Shown: piece after piece, positions 1 to 10,814 of the stretch
How positions within the stretch are numbered: position 1 is the stretch's first letter
Layout of the letters: the number at the start of each line of letters is the position of its first letter
Origin: Blakeslea trispora
Taxonomy: Eukaryota > Mucoromycota > Mucoromycetes > Mucorales > Choanephoraceae
Length of the DNA: 43,190 nucleotides
Direction of reading: 5' to 3'
Assembly: GCA_025331445.1 (NCBI GenBank)
Contig: JAIWNE010000183.1
Span: 1 to 43,190, forward strand
The notes under the pieces: generated by a model
What the model was told of the DNA's origin: nothing
Seen by the model: only the letters and a program-made list of their open reading frames with translations
Database searches by the model: none
Program-made: the position numbers and the translations under genes

Positions 1-184
1 GTGGCCATTTTCCCAGCCCTAAAGACTTGAAAAGATCTTGACGATGACGCCTTTTTTAGGTATAAAGAAATAGATATAGAAATTTTATTTTATTTTATAT
101 AATCTGAGAATAAAAGCGCGGCCTGAAGGCCTATAACCACATCCTCTGTCTTCGTTTCGCCAACTAGGCCATCTTAAAGCAGAT
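1..184. other. left-edge sequence outside the transposon
   Basis: AT-rich sequence with one more GC-rich patch near 115-175. No open frame, RNA gene or repeat could be supported. It is the left flank of the transposon insertion. Confidence 0.5.
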
Positions 185-190
185 AAATGA
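185..190. repeat. target-site duplication, left copy
   Basis: AAATGA just outside the left inverted repeat, repeated at 4004-4009 just outside the right one. Confidence 0.75.
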
Positions 191-351
191 AGACTAACAC
201 TTGGTCCACTCACTTCGTCCACTCTTTACGTACACCCCATCATATTTTTGTCTACTCCTTACGTACACCCCACTCAAATTTCCTTGACATGATAGTAGTT
301 ATTACTCACCCCCCAATTTTTTGTCCACTCTGTGTACAAGTTTCCAAAAAA
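191..351 (+). repeat. left terminal inverted repeat, 161 bp
   Basis: Starts AGACTAACACTTGG and is the exact reverse complement of 3843-4003. Inside it, two 33-bp units lie head to tail (217-249 and 250-282). Both begin GTCYACTC and share TTACGTACACCCCA. Further GTCCACTC copies lie near 204, 323 and 366. These are candidate transposase-binding sub-repeats. Confidence 0.95.
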
Positions 352-457
352 AGAAAAAAGTAATTTGTCCACTCCATTTCCGCAGTTTTTGTTCAATAAA
401 CTTTTTTTGACAGCGATTGTCAACAAAAAACCTTTTTCTTTTGTTTATAATATAAAA

Positions 458-3400
458 ATGTACCAAGAAGCTGCACCTTATCTAGCAATGTTTGAAAAGA
501 TTGTAAAGACAAGCTACAGTACCAAAGAAGATCTACGCAATGACATCCGTCTGCTTGGAAAAGAGCATAATGTTATTATGAGTATTAAGTCATCCAAGCC
601 TACTTGTATCTATTACATTTGTAAGCATGGTGGGCACAAGCGGGTTAGATCAGACCGTGGCCAAACAACCAATGGAAGGAAAAGTAAGAAGATGTTATGT
701 GATACTTTTATTCAATTCAATTATGATGAAGTCCGCGAGGATTGGACAGCTAGCCGTCATCATGGTCTTCACAACCATTCGATTCCAGGAAACCCAGCAG
801 CTTACAGCATTAACAGAAAGATGTCTGCAGAACTTGAAGAGGAAGTATTCGCTGATTTTAAGTCTGGATTGACTGCAAATGTTATTTATCATGCTTTGAA
901 GTCACGAAAGATTTTCAACATCACTAAAAATGATCATGAAAACCTTCAGTATCGCTTTTTCAGTGCTGAGCGTGGCAAAATGATGTATGAATACATCACC
1001 GGATTGCAAGATAAAGGCTACGAGGTTTATTACAAGCTTGACAGTGACAAGCGAGTTAATGGAGTGTTTTTTACTTCGAAGACAAGTATTGACCGTGTCA
1101 GACGCATGAACGAAAATCTTGTGATTGATGCGACATACAAAACAAACGCTCATAAGTTGACATTTGTCAATATTGTTGGCACAAGTAGTGTTGAAGGCAT
1201 CAAGCCCGATACATTGGTGACATTTGAAGTTGCAGGCGCTTTCATCAGCGAAGAAAACTTTGCAAACTATCAATGGGTGCTTCGTTGCCTCAAGGAAGCT
1301 GTTTGGTCAGATCCAAGCCAACAAAGTACCAATGGTCCTTTGACCATAACCACCGACAACGAGCAAGCACTCAAGAATGCTATTGCAGATGTGTTTCCGA
1401 CAACACACAATATCTTGTGCTATGTTCATATGCAAAAGCGTTTTGAAGCTAAATTGATGGAGTGCATCAGCGACAAGGACAAAGACAGAAGGCTGATCAT
1501 CAGACAAGAGATCCAAAAGCGATATCAAGCAATTGCCTTGAAGAAAACAACCGAGAGAGACATGCTGAAAGCTGTACAAGATCTCAAAAGATTGTTCTTG
1601 GAAGAGCCTGATATCTTTCCTGAAAGCGCCAAAGTAAGCAATTAACGAGATACTTAATATCGTCTAAACTATGTATAACAGGAAAATTTGGAATTGCAAG
1701 CCGATGGTACTCCTTCTCCTTTAAATTATGTCAGTAAAGAAGGAAAGAAAAAAGCCATTGAATTCATTGAAAGGTAGTTGAAATGTGCTTGAGGCAACAA
1801 CTACTAATCTTTATACGTTTAGTAAAATGGAAGAAGCAGAGATGTGGACGGCTTTCCACACACACAAGTTACCTCACATGGGAAATCGGTCTTCCAATAG
1901 AGTGGAAAGTAGCCATTCTTCACTCAAAAGCTACCTAAAATCTTCTTCTGGTACTATTGTTATGACAACAGAGAAAATTCATCAATGGTACAAACAGAGG
2001 GTAACTATTCAAAATTCTTTAATGATATACTTTGTACTAAAGAGTTACTTTTAAATGAAAAGGAAGATGATTTGGAAAACAAGAAAACCGAAGAGATGCT
2101 TTCGTATCGTAGTTTGTATACTTATGAAGAAGAAGTTTTCGAAATGATCCGTCCTTTGTTTACCAAAATATATTCCTTTGCTGTAAACAAAATATTCCAG
2201 GAGCTTCTCAAAATTCGCTCTGCTGAGAGCCCTGTTGTCTTCAAAGACTGTTTATGCTCAATCAAGTTTCATTACAACCTTCCCTGTAAACACATGTTGA
2301 GCTTAGAATCAAGCAAAGTTCCCATCAGCATAATTCCCCAAAGATGGAGATTCGATCATGATGAGGGCGATGAAGGTAAGCATGGTTTAGTTTTGGTAGG
2401 ATATAATCAACAGTTATTAAATTGTTTTCAAGAAATGATGATCTCGACACAAATAGAAGATACTCTAGTCAGTGATGAAAATAACAATGAAGTCCTTGAA
2501 ATGCAGACACGAGATGGTAATTAAAGATATGAGGTGTTTTAAAGGAACAAGAACTAATAGAGCATTTCATAGATTTGAAAGAAAATGAAGACGAAGAAGT
2601 ATGGGAATGCGAAAACAAAGATGATGATGATGATTGTACAGTCATCGATGCAACTATGGTGCCTCCTCAAATCATACGCAGATCAAACAAAAGAAACTTT
2701 AACTCTCGCATAGTTAGCACAGCTACTAAACTCATAGAACTATACGAGTCTCTTGAATCTGAACAAGATAAAAGAAATTTGATTGATTCTGTTGAGAATG
2801 CGATGAAAAGTGTTGAGATCAGAAGAGTTGAAGAAGTTCTTCCTCCAAAAACACGCGTCAGTGTAAAAGGAAGACCGAAAAATGTAAAGCGCAATTTGAC
2901 ACATTACGAGCATTTGCTTAAAAAAGAAGATTCAAAAGAGGCTCAATTAAAACCGAAGAAGATGGAGGTAGCCATCAAAGAAAAAGAAGAAACCAAACGT
3001 AAGCTTCAAGACTTAAAAAAAAGTAAATACAGATAGCTAACGTATATGCAAAAAGTAGAATTGAAGATCAAAAAGAGAGCCATTAGCCAAGTCAGCTACG
3101 GAAAAGACGATTTTGTTTTTGACATGCAATATAGACCAAACAAGCGCTCTCGCGGCAATATTAGTCAAGCTGTTCGCAGTATACTTAGCTCTTCAATCAA
3201 AGAATCCGATATTACTGGATATCTCGATCCTGAAGGAGATGGAAACTGTGGCTTTCGGGCTATTGCTTTCTTGGTCAACAGGAACGGCCCTAGTTATGAA
3301 GATGGTGACCAATATCTTGAGGTCAGGTCAAGAATGCTTGAGACTTATCAAAAACTCAAACCAATCTACAAAGAACGCTTTCCTGCCTTCCAAATCGAGA

Positions 3401-3804
3401 GATTGGAAGAAACCATAAAAAAAGGAATGAAAAAGAAAGAAATAGCTGAATGGTTCTACGGACCTGACTGCGCTCAAGTTGTGGCAGACACATATGGGGT
3501 CCCAGTTTGTGTATATCCCTCTGCTGAATTAGAGCATTCTGCGGTAAATCCTCCCTTGACTTTTCTGCCTCTTGAATTGCCAAAACACAAATCCAAACCT
3601 GTGGCAATTCATCTTCAAAATGGACACAACTTACACTGGTATGCAATCAGTTTGGGGATTAACCAAACGAAATTGCCGCCAGTGTATCATTACTACTTAA
3701 AGATAAAAGGAAAACAAGAAGAGTACAACATGTACTGGAACAAATGGCGTCAATTCTCTAAAAGACAAACAAATGCTAACAAAGAAACTATAATAATTGA
3801 ATAA
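458..3804 (+). CDS. MULE transposase with SWIM zinc finger and C-terminal OTU cysteine protease domain
   Basis: Spliced model of six exons: 458-1633, 1682-1773, 1823-2000, 2045-2516, 2561-3022 and 3056-3804, giving 1,042 residues. The start is the ATG at 458; the open frame upstream to 332 has only a GTG inside the repeat. The MULE core shows D224 (VIDATYKT), D300 (TTDNEQAL) and E451 (NRVESSHS), the three acidic residues expected for a D-D-E transposase. A SWIM finger follows (C551, C553, C563, H565). A Lys/Glu-rich linker leads to an OTU domain with D855-G-N-C858 and H987 (LHWYAIS), so the Asp/Cys/His signature is intact. SWIM fingers are usual in MULE transposases; an attached OTU protease is not standard. 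Most introns have GT-AG ends and a CTAAC or TACTAA-like branch site. The last one is only 33 nt (36 nt with a second in-frame AG). The model has no stop or frameshift, so the gene looks functional. Confidence 0.85.
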
Positions 3805-3842
3805 AAATAACCAAGTAACTACAGTGACTGAACTATATTTAC

Positions 3843-4003
3843 TTTTTTGGAAACTTGTACACAGAGTGGACAAAAAATTGGGGGGTGAGTAATAACTACT
3901 ATCATGTCAAGGAAATTTGAGTGGGGTGTACGTAAGGAGTAGACAAAAATATGATGGGGTGTACGTAAAGAGTGGACGAAGTGAGTGGACCAAGTGTTAG
4001 TCT
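3843..4003 (-). repeat. right terminal inverted repeat, 161 bp
   Basis: Exact reverse complement of 191-351, ending CCAAGTGTTAGTCT. It lies 38 bp after the stop codon of the element's gene, so the coding region fills nearly all the space between the repeats. Confidence 0.95.
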
Positions 4004-4009
4004 AAATGA
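4004..4009. repeat. target-site duplication, right copy
   Basis: AAATGA just outside the right inverted repeat. Counting the first A of the element, the direct repeat could be read as 7 bp (AAATGAA). Confidence 0.75.
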
Positions 4010-5076
4010 AAAAGGTATTGTAGATGAGGGTAGCATGTGTACTGGAAAAGCTTGCTGCTCGAGATATTCAGAACAATAAAGTGGTATAAACAAACTTGGA
4101 AGAATGATCCTTGAGGGCAATTAAAACCAAGTGAAGCTTATAGTTTTGACAACAAAGAAAAGAAAAGAAAACAAAAGAAAGAAAGAGAGATAATGCGCTA
4201 CTAGCTTTATTTTGCCTGGATTCTATATTGATAAGCCATACGTTCAACTTGACCTAAAGCTGCTTGTCAATGTAGTTTCTGAGCGTATAAAAAGTTAACT
4301 TTTGAATCTATCTCGACCTATATTGTTTAGTTAAGGTTTACTACTGTCTGTTCAATCGATCTCTCCAACGTTCTTTTTTTTTTCTTAAAAGAAGCAGTTG
4401 CTAAGCATAAACTACCAGCTTCAAGCTTCATTCATCTTAATTGAGGCTACATTGAGTATGTATAGCATTGTCTCTTCTCTTTTGTTGCGGGTTAGCATCA
4501 TCTACGTGAAATGACTAAAATGGTAACATTGGCAGGTATTTTTAGTTTTTGGTTTGGTACCTACTTTCTAATGAAAAAAAAAAAGGAAGAGAGACATGTC
4601 TGTTTTCTCAGTTTCTTTTGAACATTGGTACTATTGCTTGGTCGTCATTTCATATCTATCTCTTTTGGCTAGCTTAACAAGCTATGGATCGAAACAATTT
4701 GCCTTTTGCTTTTTTGATATATGGAACGAGTTTGTAGAGTGTTGATTTCATGTTTGCATTCAGAACAACAAGTACAAGTGTTTTACTCGTCTATAAGACA
4801 GACACGACATCTACTTTTATTCAGTATATTGGATAGTGAATTGCTTCGTCTGGGATAATACTTTACGCACAGAACTGAACAACATTCAATGATCAAAATG
4901 GCATACCAACCGAACTTGATCCTCAAATTAAGCACAAGCTGTTGGTCTTAAAGTTTACTAAAACACGCACCGTTTATTCTATAAAAGAATAGGAATTATA
5001 ACGTTTCATACATACTTGCTTGGATAAATGCCCTGGTTACTGGGAACTGTGCAAGATCCTCTTCAAACTCTAGAGT

Positions 5077-5190
5077 ATGATTCAGATGTTGAGAGCCGTC
5101 CTAACTTTCTTGATTGTGCCTCTTGCTTTGGCAATCGTTAGTCTAAGAAGAAAAGTAGATTTAACTGCAGGACATAAAAAGATTTCATAG
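5077..5190 (+). other. short open frame with signal-peptide-like start (doubtful)
   Basis: ATG at 5077 (or Met4 at 5086) opens 37 codons reading MIQMLRAVLTFLIVPLALA, then a basic stretch and a TAG. The hydrophobic core followed by an Ala-rich end resembles a secretion signal. No convincing downstream exon was found, although the region near 5240-5400 has a short open frame without ATG. It could be a relic of a secreted-protein gene or chance. Confidence 0.2.
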
Positions 5191-5925
5191 CAAGCTCAAT
5201 GTGCATCGAATCTTTCTCATCTAGTTTTCCTAACCATATCAAGTAGAGGCAAGCCATTTTGTTGATTCAATCAATCGCTTCTTAGGCAGCAAAGCTTTTA
5301 GTACCAATAGCCTGATTGATGCTAATGTCAGATTTGTGTTGTTGGAAATCATGATGACCTGTGGTGTAGATAAAAATCTGTCACCATCCTTTTGCAGTAA
5401 ACAAAAAAAAAAAAGTAACTAAATTTCTCCATTCAAAAGACAAAGGATACGTATTACTGTTTGTTGCGCAAGCTTGCAAAAGCTTCTCTTGGTGATTGAA
5501 ACTTTTCTAAAAGAGGTTTGATTTTATTGTTAGGCTTAAAAATATACAGAGCGATTTGTTAAAAAAAAGGTTTTCTTAGAGCTGCTATATGACATTGCGT
5601 TCGATGGGTTCATCTTGTATTCTAGAGGTTAGTATAGCCACTAGATTCAATGCCTTTTGGGCTTATTACATGTAAAATTAAAACGAATGTTGGTCTAAAT
5701 AATCAAATGAAGCTATTTTGGTACAATGGTTGTATCGCCTTATTAAAGTGCTTCCCCCCTCTAAACTTGATTAGACTACTCAATCTCGACTTATTTTCAG
5801 AAATGTTATTCTTAGCAAAGTAGTTCTAAAAAAAAGAGAGTACAATAATAGGCGATGTTTTCGTCATACTGATTTTATATTTTATGCCTTCAGTCTGAGA
5901 TAATAATAAAAAAATAGCGTGTCGA

Positions 5926-5927
<2 letters not shown>

Positions 5928-5960
<33 letters not shown>
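5928..5960. repeat. poly-T tract, 33 nt
   Basis: Uninterrupted T run preceded by GATC and followed by CTTTTACAG. Low-complexity sequence. Read on the minus strand it is a poly-A run, but there is no retroposed coding sequence beside it. Confidence 0.8.
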
Positions 5961-7080
5961 CTTTTACAGCTCAAGTACTAGTTATTTTATAATAAACTTT
6001 GTAAATTAAACACGTCGATTAAGTGTGACGAAATGTTTTATACATAAGTTACACTTATACCATGATGCAATAGTTTGCCCTATTCTATCGTTTTATGCAA
6101 CCTATTGTTTGTTTTTCATTTCAAGGCAGCATAAAGTCAAGAACAGGTCAAACAGGTTACTGTGCCTTTATTTTGATAGTGTGCCGCACATCTCCTTTTA
6201 GTTTGTTTGCTAGTATCGACCAGACTGATTTAATTACACACTAGAAAGTCCAGTTCTTTTCCAAGAAAGACAGAACCGCAAAGAAAAAAATGATACTAGG
6301 GTAGATCATGCTAATAGTTTAATGGTCATTACGTATGATTGCAGCTATTGTTTTTTCGGACAGTTCTGTAGCACCTTACTTTTTCGCTTAGTGTCTTTAG
6401 TATATTTTGAATGAATTTTGTTGCATTTCTAGTGAATCATGCAAGAAGAATTAGCCTTGCTAGGTTCCATGTCCTATAGGTTGAACAAACGGCAACATCA
6501 TTTGGTTTACAAGTACCTTTAGAATGATTGGGGTAAATCTGCTCGGTATCATCCGATCAAACGAATATACATCCTATAGTTTGCAAAGTTATGGTAAAAG
6601 TTCAGATCAAAGAGTTGAAAAAGAAAGCAACATTTACTACACATGCACTCCAGTCAGTTATTCTTATTTGTTGGTGTTGTCTATGAACTATCTTTTCTTC
6701 CTAGTATTTTAAGTGAGAAGATCTTGGCATGCATATACAACTGTAGGCCACTGACCCCCACACAATAATTTGAAAAGTATGACGTGTTGCTCAAATCAAG
6801 CGGATTTCAGGCACATGTTGACTTTATAAAGCTGTATGCCGCTCTAGAGAAATCATTCTGAACAATGACAATAGGAGTAAAAAAACAGAGGTTAAATCAG
6901 CTTTATTTTAAGAAAATAAACAATGTCTGATCATAGTCTATACAAATACTGAAAATAATAATAATAAAAAGGCACAAGTGAATGTAGATATGCATAAAAG
7001 TGAATAAATAATATCAAATGAGGTATAAATTCATGTAGAGTTGTGACATGAGCTTGACTTTTTTTTTTTTTGGTGTAGTG

Positions 7081-7137
7081 TATATATATATATGTATATA
7101 TTGGTCAGGGCCCAGAAGTGTGTGTGTGTGTGTGTGT
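7081..7137. repeat. TA and GT microsatellites
   Basis: A (TA)n run at about 7081-7093 and a (GT)n run at about 7119-7137, in the non-coding stretch downstream of BUD6. Confidence 0.8.
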
Positions 7138-7644
7138 ATGTATACATGTAGGATAATACAGAGATAGGTTATATGTACAAGTGTGTGTGTAAGTTCAATA
7201 GTCTAACAAACAAACAAAAAGTGGTTCCCCTAATTGCCACTAGCAAAGCGACACCAAAATTCATGACTGAAAGAAAAAAAAAAGAATCAATAAAAAAAAA
7301 AAAAAAGAACAGCATCGAATTTTCTATTGATTTCCTTCTACCTACCTAAACTGAGTCACATCAACACCGCAACAAGCACAGAAGCTAGTCAAGGCTTGAT
7401 CAATAGGTAAATCAATTTTATGAGAACACATATTAGAAATATAATCGAATAAAGAAGAATCGAATAAAATAAAAAAAAAAGAGAAAAAAAATACAAAAAA
7501 GTCTGTTGATTTATACAATGGATTGTATGTCATACAAAAAAGGAAAAATCTTTTCAACGTCATCATCGAAACATCGATTTTGTTCGATTTTATTCTATTT
7601 CTATAACTAAAGTAGCAACCCTGCTTCCATTTTACATCATTTCA

Positions 7645-9371
7645 TTATTTTGCAAACAACTGGTGAATCATCGCTTTATCTTTTTGCTGCCTTTCTCTTT
7701 CCACAACCTCTGTTCCGCCCACGTTTCTTAATTTGCTAAACCCGACAAAATCTGTCAATTCGCGTTCAAATTCATCCATTTTCTGCTTTTTCAACTTTAA
7801 TTTCCTTTCAATATCATCCAGTGCTTTCATCCTTTGATGATGATCTACATGGATAGAAGCAACTTGGCCTAGCACCCGAATCATCCCTTGTTCCTCCTCT
7901 TCCTCAGTAGTGGCTGAATTTATGGTTTGCTGTTGCCTTTTTCGCTCTTGAATTTCGGCTATTTTATTCAGTTGTTCCAATACATCGATCAGAGTCTTGT
8001 GATCGTCTTTTAGATCGCATATCAGTCCTTCTTGTTCTCTTAGAAATTGCTGTTCTTTCACAATCTGTTGAAGTTCCAATTCCCATGTCTTTTTCCAGAA
8101 TGGCTTGAATCGTTTGATGCGTGCCTCCAACTCCTTCATCTCTTCTTCCAGCCTGTCTGATTCTTGTTTACATCGCACCAGTTGAGATTTGGAAGGGCGG
8201 CATCGGCGTTGGGTGACATCAGATTTCAGTTGATCGATTATATCCTGCAGTTCCTCCAATCGATTCGACATTAAGCTAGCTGCTCTTTGTGTCATTTCTT
8301 TGCTCTTTGTGATCTCCTGATGCACCTTTCTGTTTTCTTTGGGCTCTTGCATGGATTGTTTGAGAGCCAAATAGGATTTCCTTGACTGTTCTAATTCAGC
8401 CCTTAGTTGTTCTATCTCTGTTTCACTTGATAGCCTGTTGACAGTATGTTGTAGGAAATCCTCAAATAGACATTTCAGTTGCTCATCATAGGCTACTGAT
8501 ATATGCAAAATAGCTTAAATGATGAGCCATAATAATAAATAAGAGAGAGTGATGATGTTGGCACTTGCCTTTTATAGATACCACAGAATAAGGTTGAATA
8601 TCATTTATGGTTTCCAACTCATATTCTATATTAGTAATAGGGTCTAGAATCTGGAGTGGCGATTTATCTGAAGCACCGAAATAAGTAAGAAATAGCTGCC
8701 TTAGTTGTTCAATAGATGTATGATGCATGTCCAAGGTAACTCTTTTCACCCTATGACCCCATTTTAGGTAAATAGGATAATCTACTGTATTTCTTAATTT
8801 TAGGCTTTTTTTTTTCTGTAAATCATTCTTTTTTCTTTTTTTTTTTTTACCTTGTACCAATTTGTCACATATGACATGCTGCTTTTGTCTTGTACAATCA
8901 ACCAATTTGGATATCAATTCACGTAATATAGACAATTGGTGTTCTAATTGAGAAGGTTCATTCCTTGATATGCTGATGAGACAAGTCTGTATTTCTTTAG
9001 GTATAGGTAGCAGGTCACTATAGTCAATACAATATCAACACATGAATCATCCACACTATCAACACAAGGCTTACTCTACAGGTAAAAGATAGGCCTTGAA
9101 GTGATGAAGAAGTGCCATGTATTGTCTATGGATTGTGTTGTATATATCGTATGCTCGTTGATATGTTGCTTCTTCAAAAGTCCAAGCATTCAATATCTCC
9201 AACAGTTCTTGTGTGCTTGCGATCAATCTGGCCACAAGGTCCTCTGATGTCTAAATAAATAAAGAGTTCAATAAGCATCAATGTAGGACGAGAAATTGAC
9301 TTAATTACAGCCATTGTCCTTTGTTGCATGGATGAAGAGATAGAAAGTGAGGTCATTCTTTCTGACATCAT
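7645..9371 (-). CDS. BUD6: Bud6/Aip3-like actin and formin regulator (polarisome)
   Basis: Five exons on the minus strand: 9371-9309, 9250-9075, 9017-8851, 8784-8569 and 8495-7645, summing to 490 residues plus stop. The Aip3 family is recognisable throughout. There is an N-terminal helical part (TSEDLVARLIASTQELLEIL), a middle part with the ubiquitin-like Aip3 stretch (IYLKWGHRVKRVTLD, then ITNIEYELETINDI), and a long coiled-coil C-terminus with the hallmark FWKKTWELELQQIVKEQQFL. Bud6 binds actin and stimulates formins at sites of polarised growth. Intron 4 (8496-8568) starts with GC, donor AG|GCAAGT; no GT donor restores the frame. Intron 3 (8785-8850) is 66 nt, in frame and free of stops, so retaining it would add a Lys-rich insert. 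The start at 9371 has a second ATG at 9368. The protein is shorter than yeast Bud6 and lacks a long disordered N-terminus. Confidence 0.85.
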
Positions 9372-10814
9372 TTTCAATCAAATAAAAGAGAGAGAGAGAG
9401 AAGGAGAGAGAAAAAATCCCGAAAAAAAAAGAGAAAGAGTGTTGCATAATCAATGGACTGCTTATCTAAACATTCCAGTCTTCTTCTCTATGCTTGTTTC
9501 CTGTTCAATCGACATGATGTCATGATGAGCCAAATTGATATGTAGACACTATACTGTCAGTGTTCCAAAGGAGACTCTTTTTTAAGCATGATGTGCCTCC
9601 TCAATAGGTTATACTTTTATTTCGATTTTCTTTTTGAATCATTCAATATCTTGGAGGGACTAACAACATTGACTCAACAATCTGACTGTCATAGAAAACA
9701 ACAAAAGGATTCCACTCAAGCAGGACAAAGACCAGTCAAGAACAGCGACATGAAGAAGTAGATTGCCCATCTTCTGACACCTTATTTGATATAAACAAAT
9801 AACATTTAGCTAAATAGAAAGTCGACCAATTCAACTATCTTGCTCCCTCCCTACTCTCTTCACCTTATTGTATCTCAATTGTAAGCTTACTAGCCTTCAC
9901 AATTAAATGACACTCAAAAGACGAATGTCAAATGAACTATAGGCAGAAAGAGAGTGTTGCAACACTTTTAAACTCACAATATCAAGTCTTTTAAAACTCC
10001 AAGGACTCGAGTACTTTGTTTATGTCTCTACAAGAGTCACGATATTCACTTGTTATACGTAATTGCTGCTAGGTAGACAAGGCAAGTTTGTGGTCAGAGA
10101 TAACTGTGATGTATTGAATATCAAGTCAAGTTTTATGACTAAAAAAAAAACAAACAGTGCAAACAAAAGAAAAAAAAGGTAAATGTTTGGACAAATAAAG
10201 TCGAGATTTGATTGTACATTGTCAATATTCTCTCTTTTTTTTTGGTCAATCACAACAGACAATTTGTTCGTTTCAATAGCACGTGATCTTTAGATAATGC
10301 TATTGTATCCGTGAACCTTAGTCTGTTGATAAACTATGATTTAAACTAAAAAAAAAAGAGAGTCCCTGACTGTATAGGATCAAGGGCTTCTATAGTACAT
10401 CTTGAAGCTCCTTCACTCTGAAACAAGAAGTAATGCAGTTGGTCTATCATCACAATAGATTAAAGAAAATGTGCAAAGGAGAGAATGAAGCTGTCACTTG
10501 AATTTTGCAGAATTTAAAAGATTGCTGAAATTCCTGAAACAACACAAGTAAAACGTAGCCTTGATGCGCAAACTAGTTCTTTTGAATTCACTTACTATGA
10601 TCACCTTTGATTTGCCTTTTAATTCTCCTAGTAACTAAAGAAAGGTGTGGTCGTGCTTAACAATCACTTTTTAATAAGATAAAGACGAATTTATGAAATT
10701 TTACACAAGCATTGTCTGATTGTTTATTTGAAAAAATCTAAACTCGTACAAAGAATAATTACAACGAACAAATGGAGCTAATATCATGTATGTTAGATTA
10801 CTTGCTGCCTTTCT
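9372..10814. other. intergenic stretch between BUD6 and the secreted-protein gene
   Basis: AT-rich sequence with a GA-rich run just upstream of BUD6 (about 9380-9412) and several A tracts. No reading frame with family resemblance, no tRNA and no inverted repeat were seen. It holds the BUD6 5' flank and the 3' flank of the next minus-strand gene. Confidence 0.5.

Larger units (their letters stand above)
191..4003 (+). mobile_element. complete MULE-type DNA transposon carrying a transposase-OTU gene
   Basis: A 3,813-bp unit bounded by long inverted repeats at 191-351 and 3843-4003, which match base for base when one is reverse-complemented. The six bases AAATGA stand directly outside both ends (185-190 and 4004-4009), as expected for a target-site duplication. 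The interior holds one spliced gene for a MULE transposase with an OTU domain. Typical MULE duplications are 8-11 bp, so 6 (or 7, if the boundary A is counted) is short. Matching repeats and an unbroken reading frame suggest a recent, possibly autonomous insertion; that last point is inference. Confidence 0.9.
4010..7644. other. long non-coding stretch between the transposon and BUD6
   Basis: AT-rich sequence full of stops in all frames. It contains a 33-nt poly-T run (5928-5960), A tracts, and TA and GT microsatellites near 7081-7137. Apart from the short frame at 5077-5190 I see no supported gene, tRNA or inverted repeat. The last few hundred bases are probably the 3' flank of the minus-strand BUD6 gene. 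Confidence 0.5.

Noticed and set aside
332..457. Longer start of the transposase frame from 332
   Set aside because: The codon at 332 is GTG inside the terminal repeat; the first ATG is at 458, which gives a normal MULE N-terminus.
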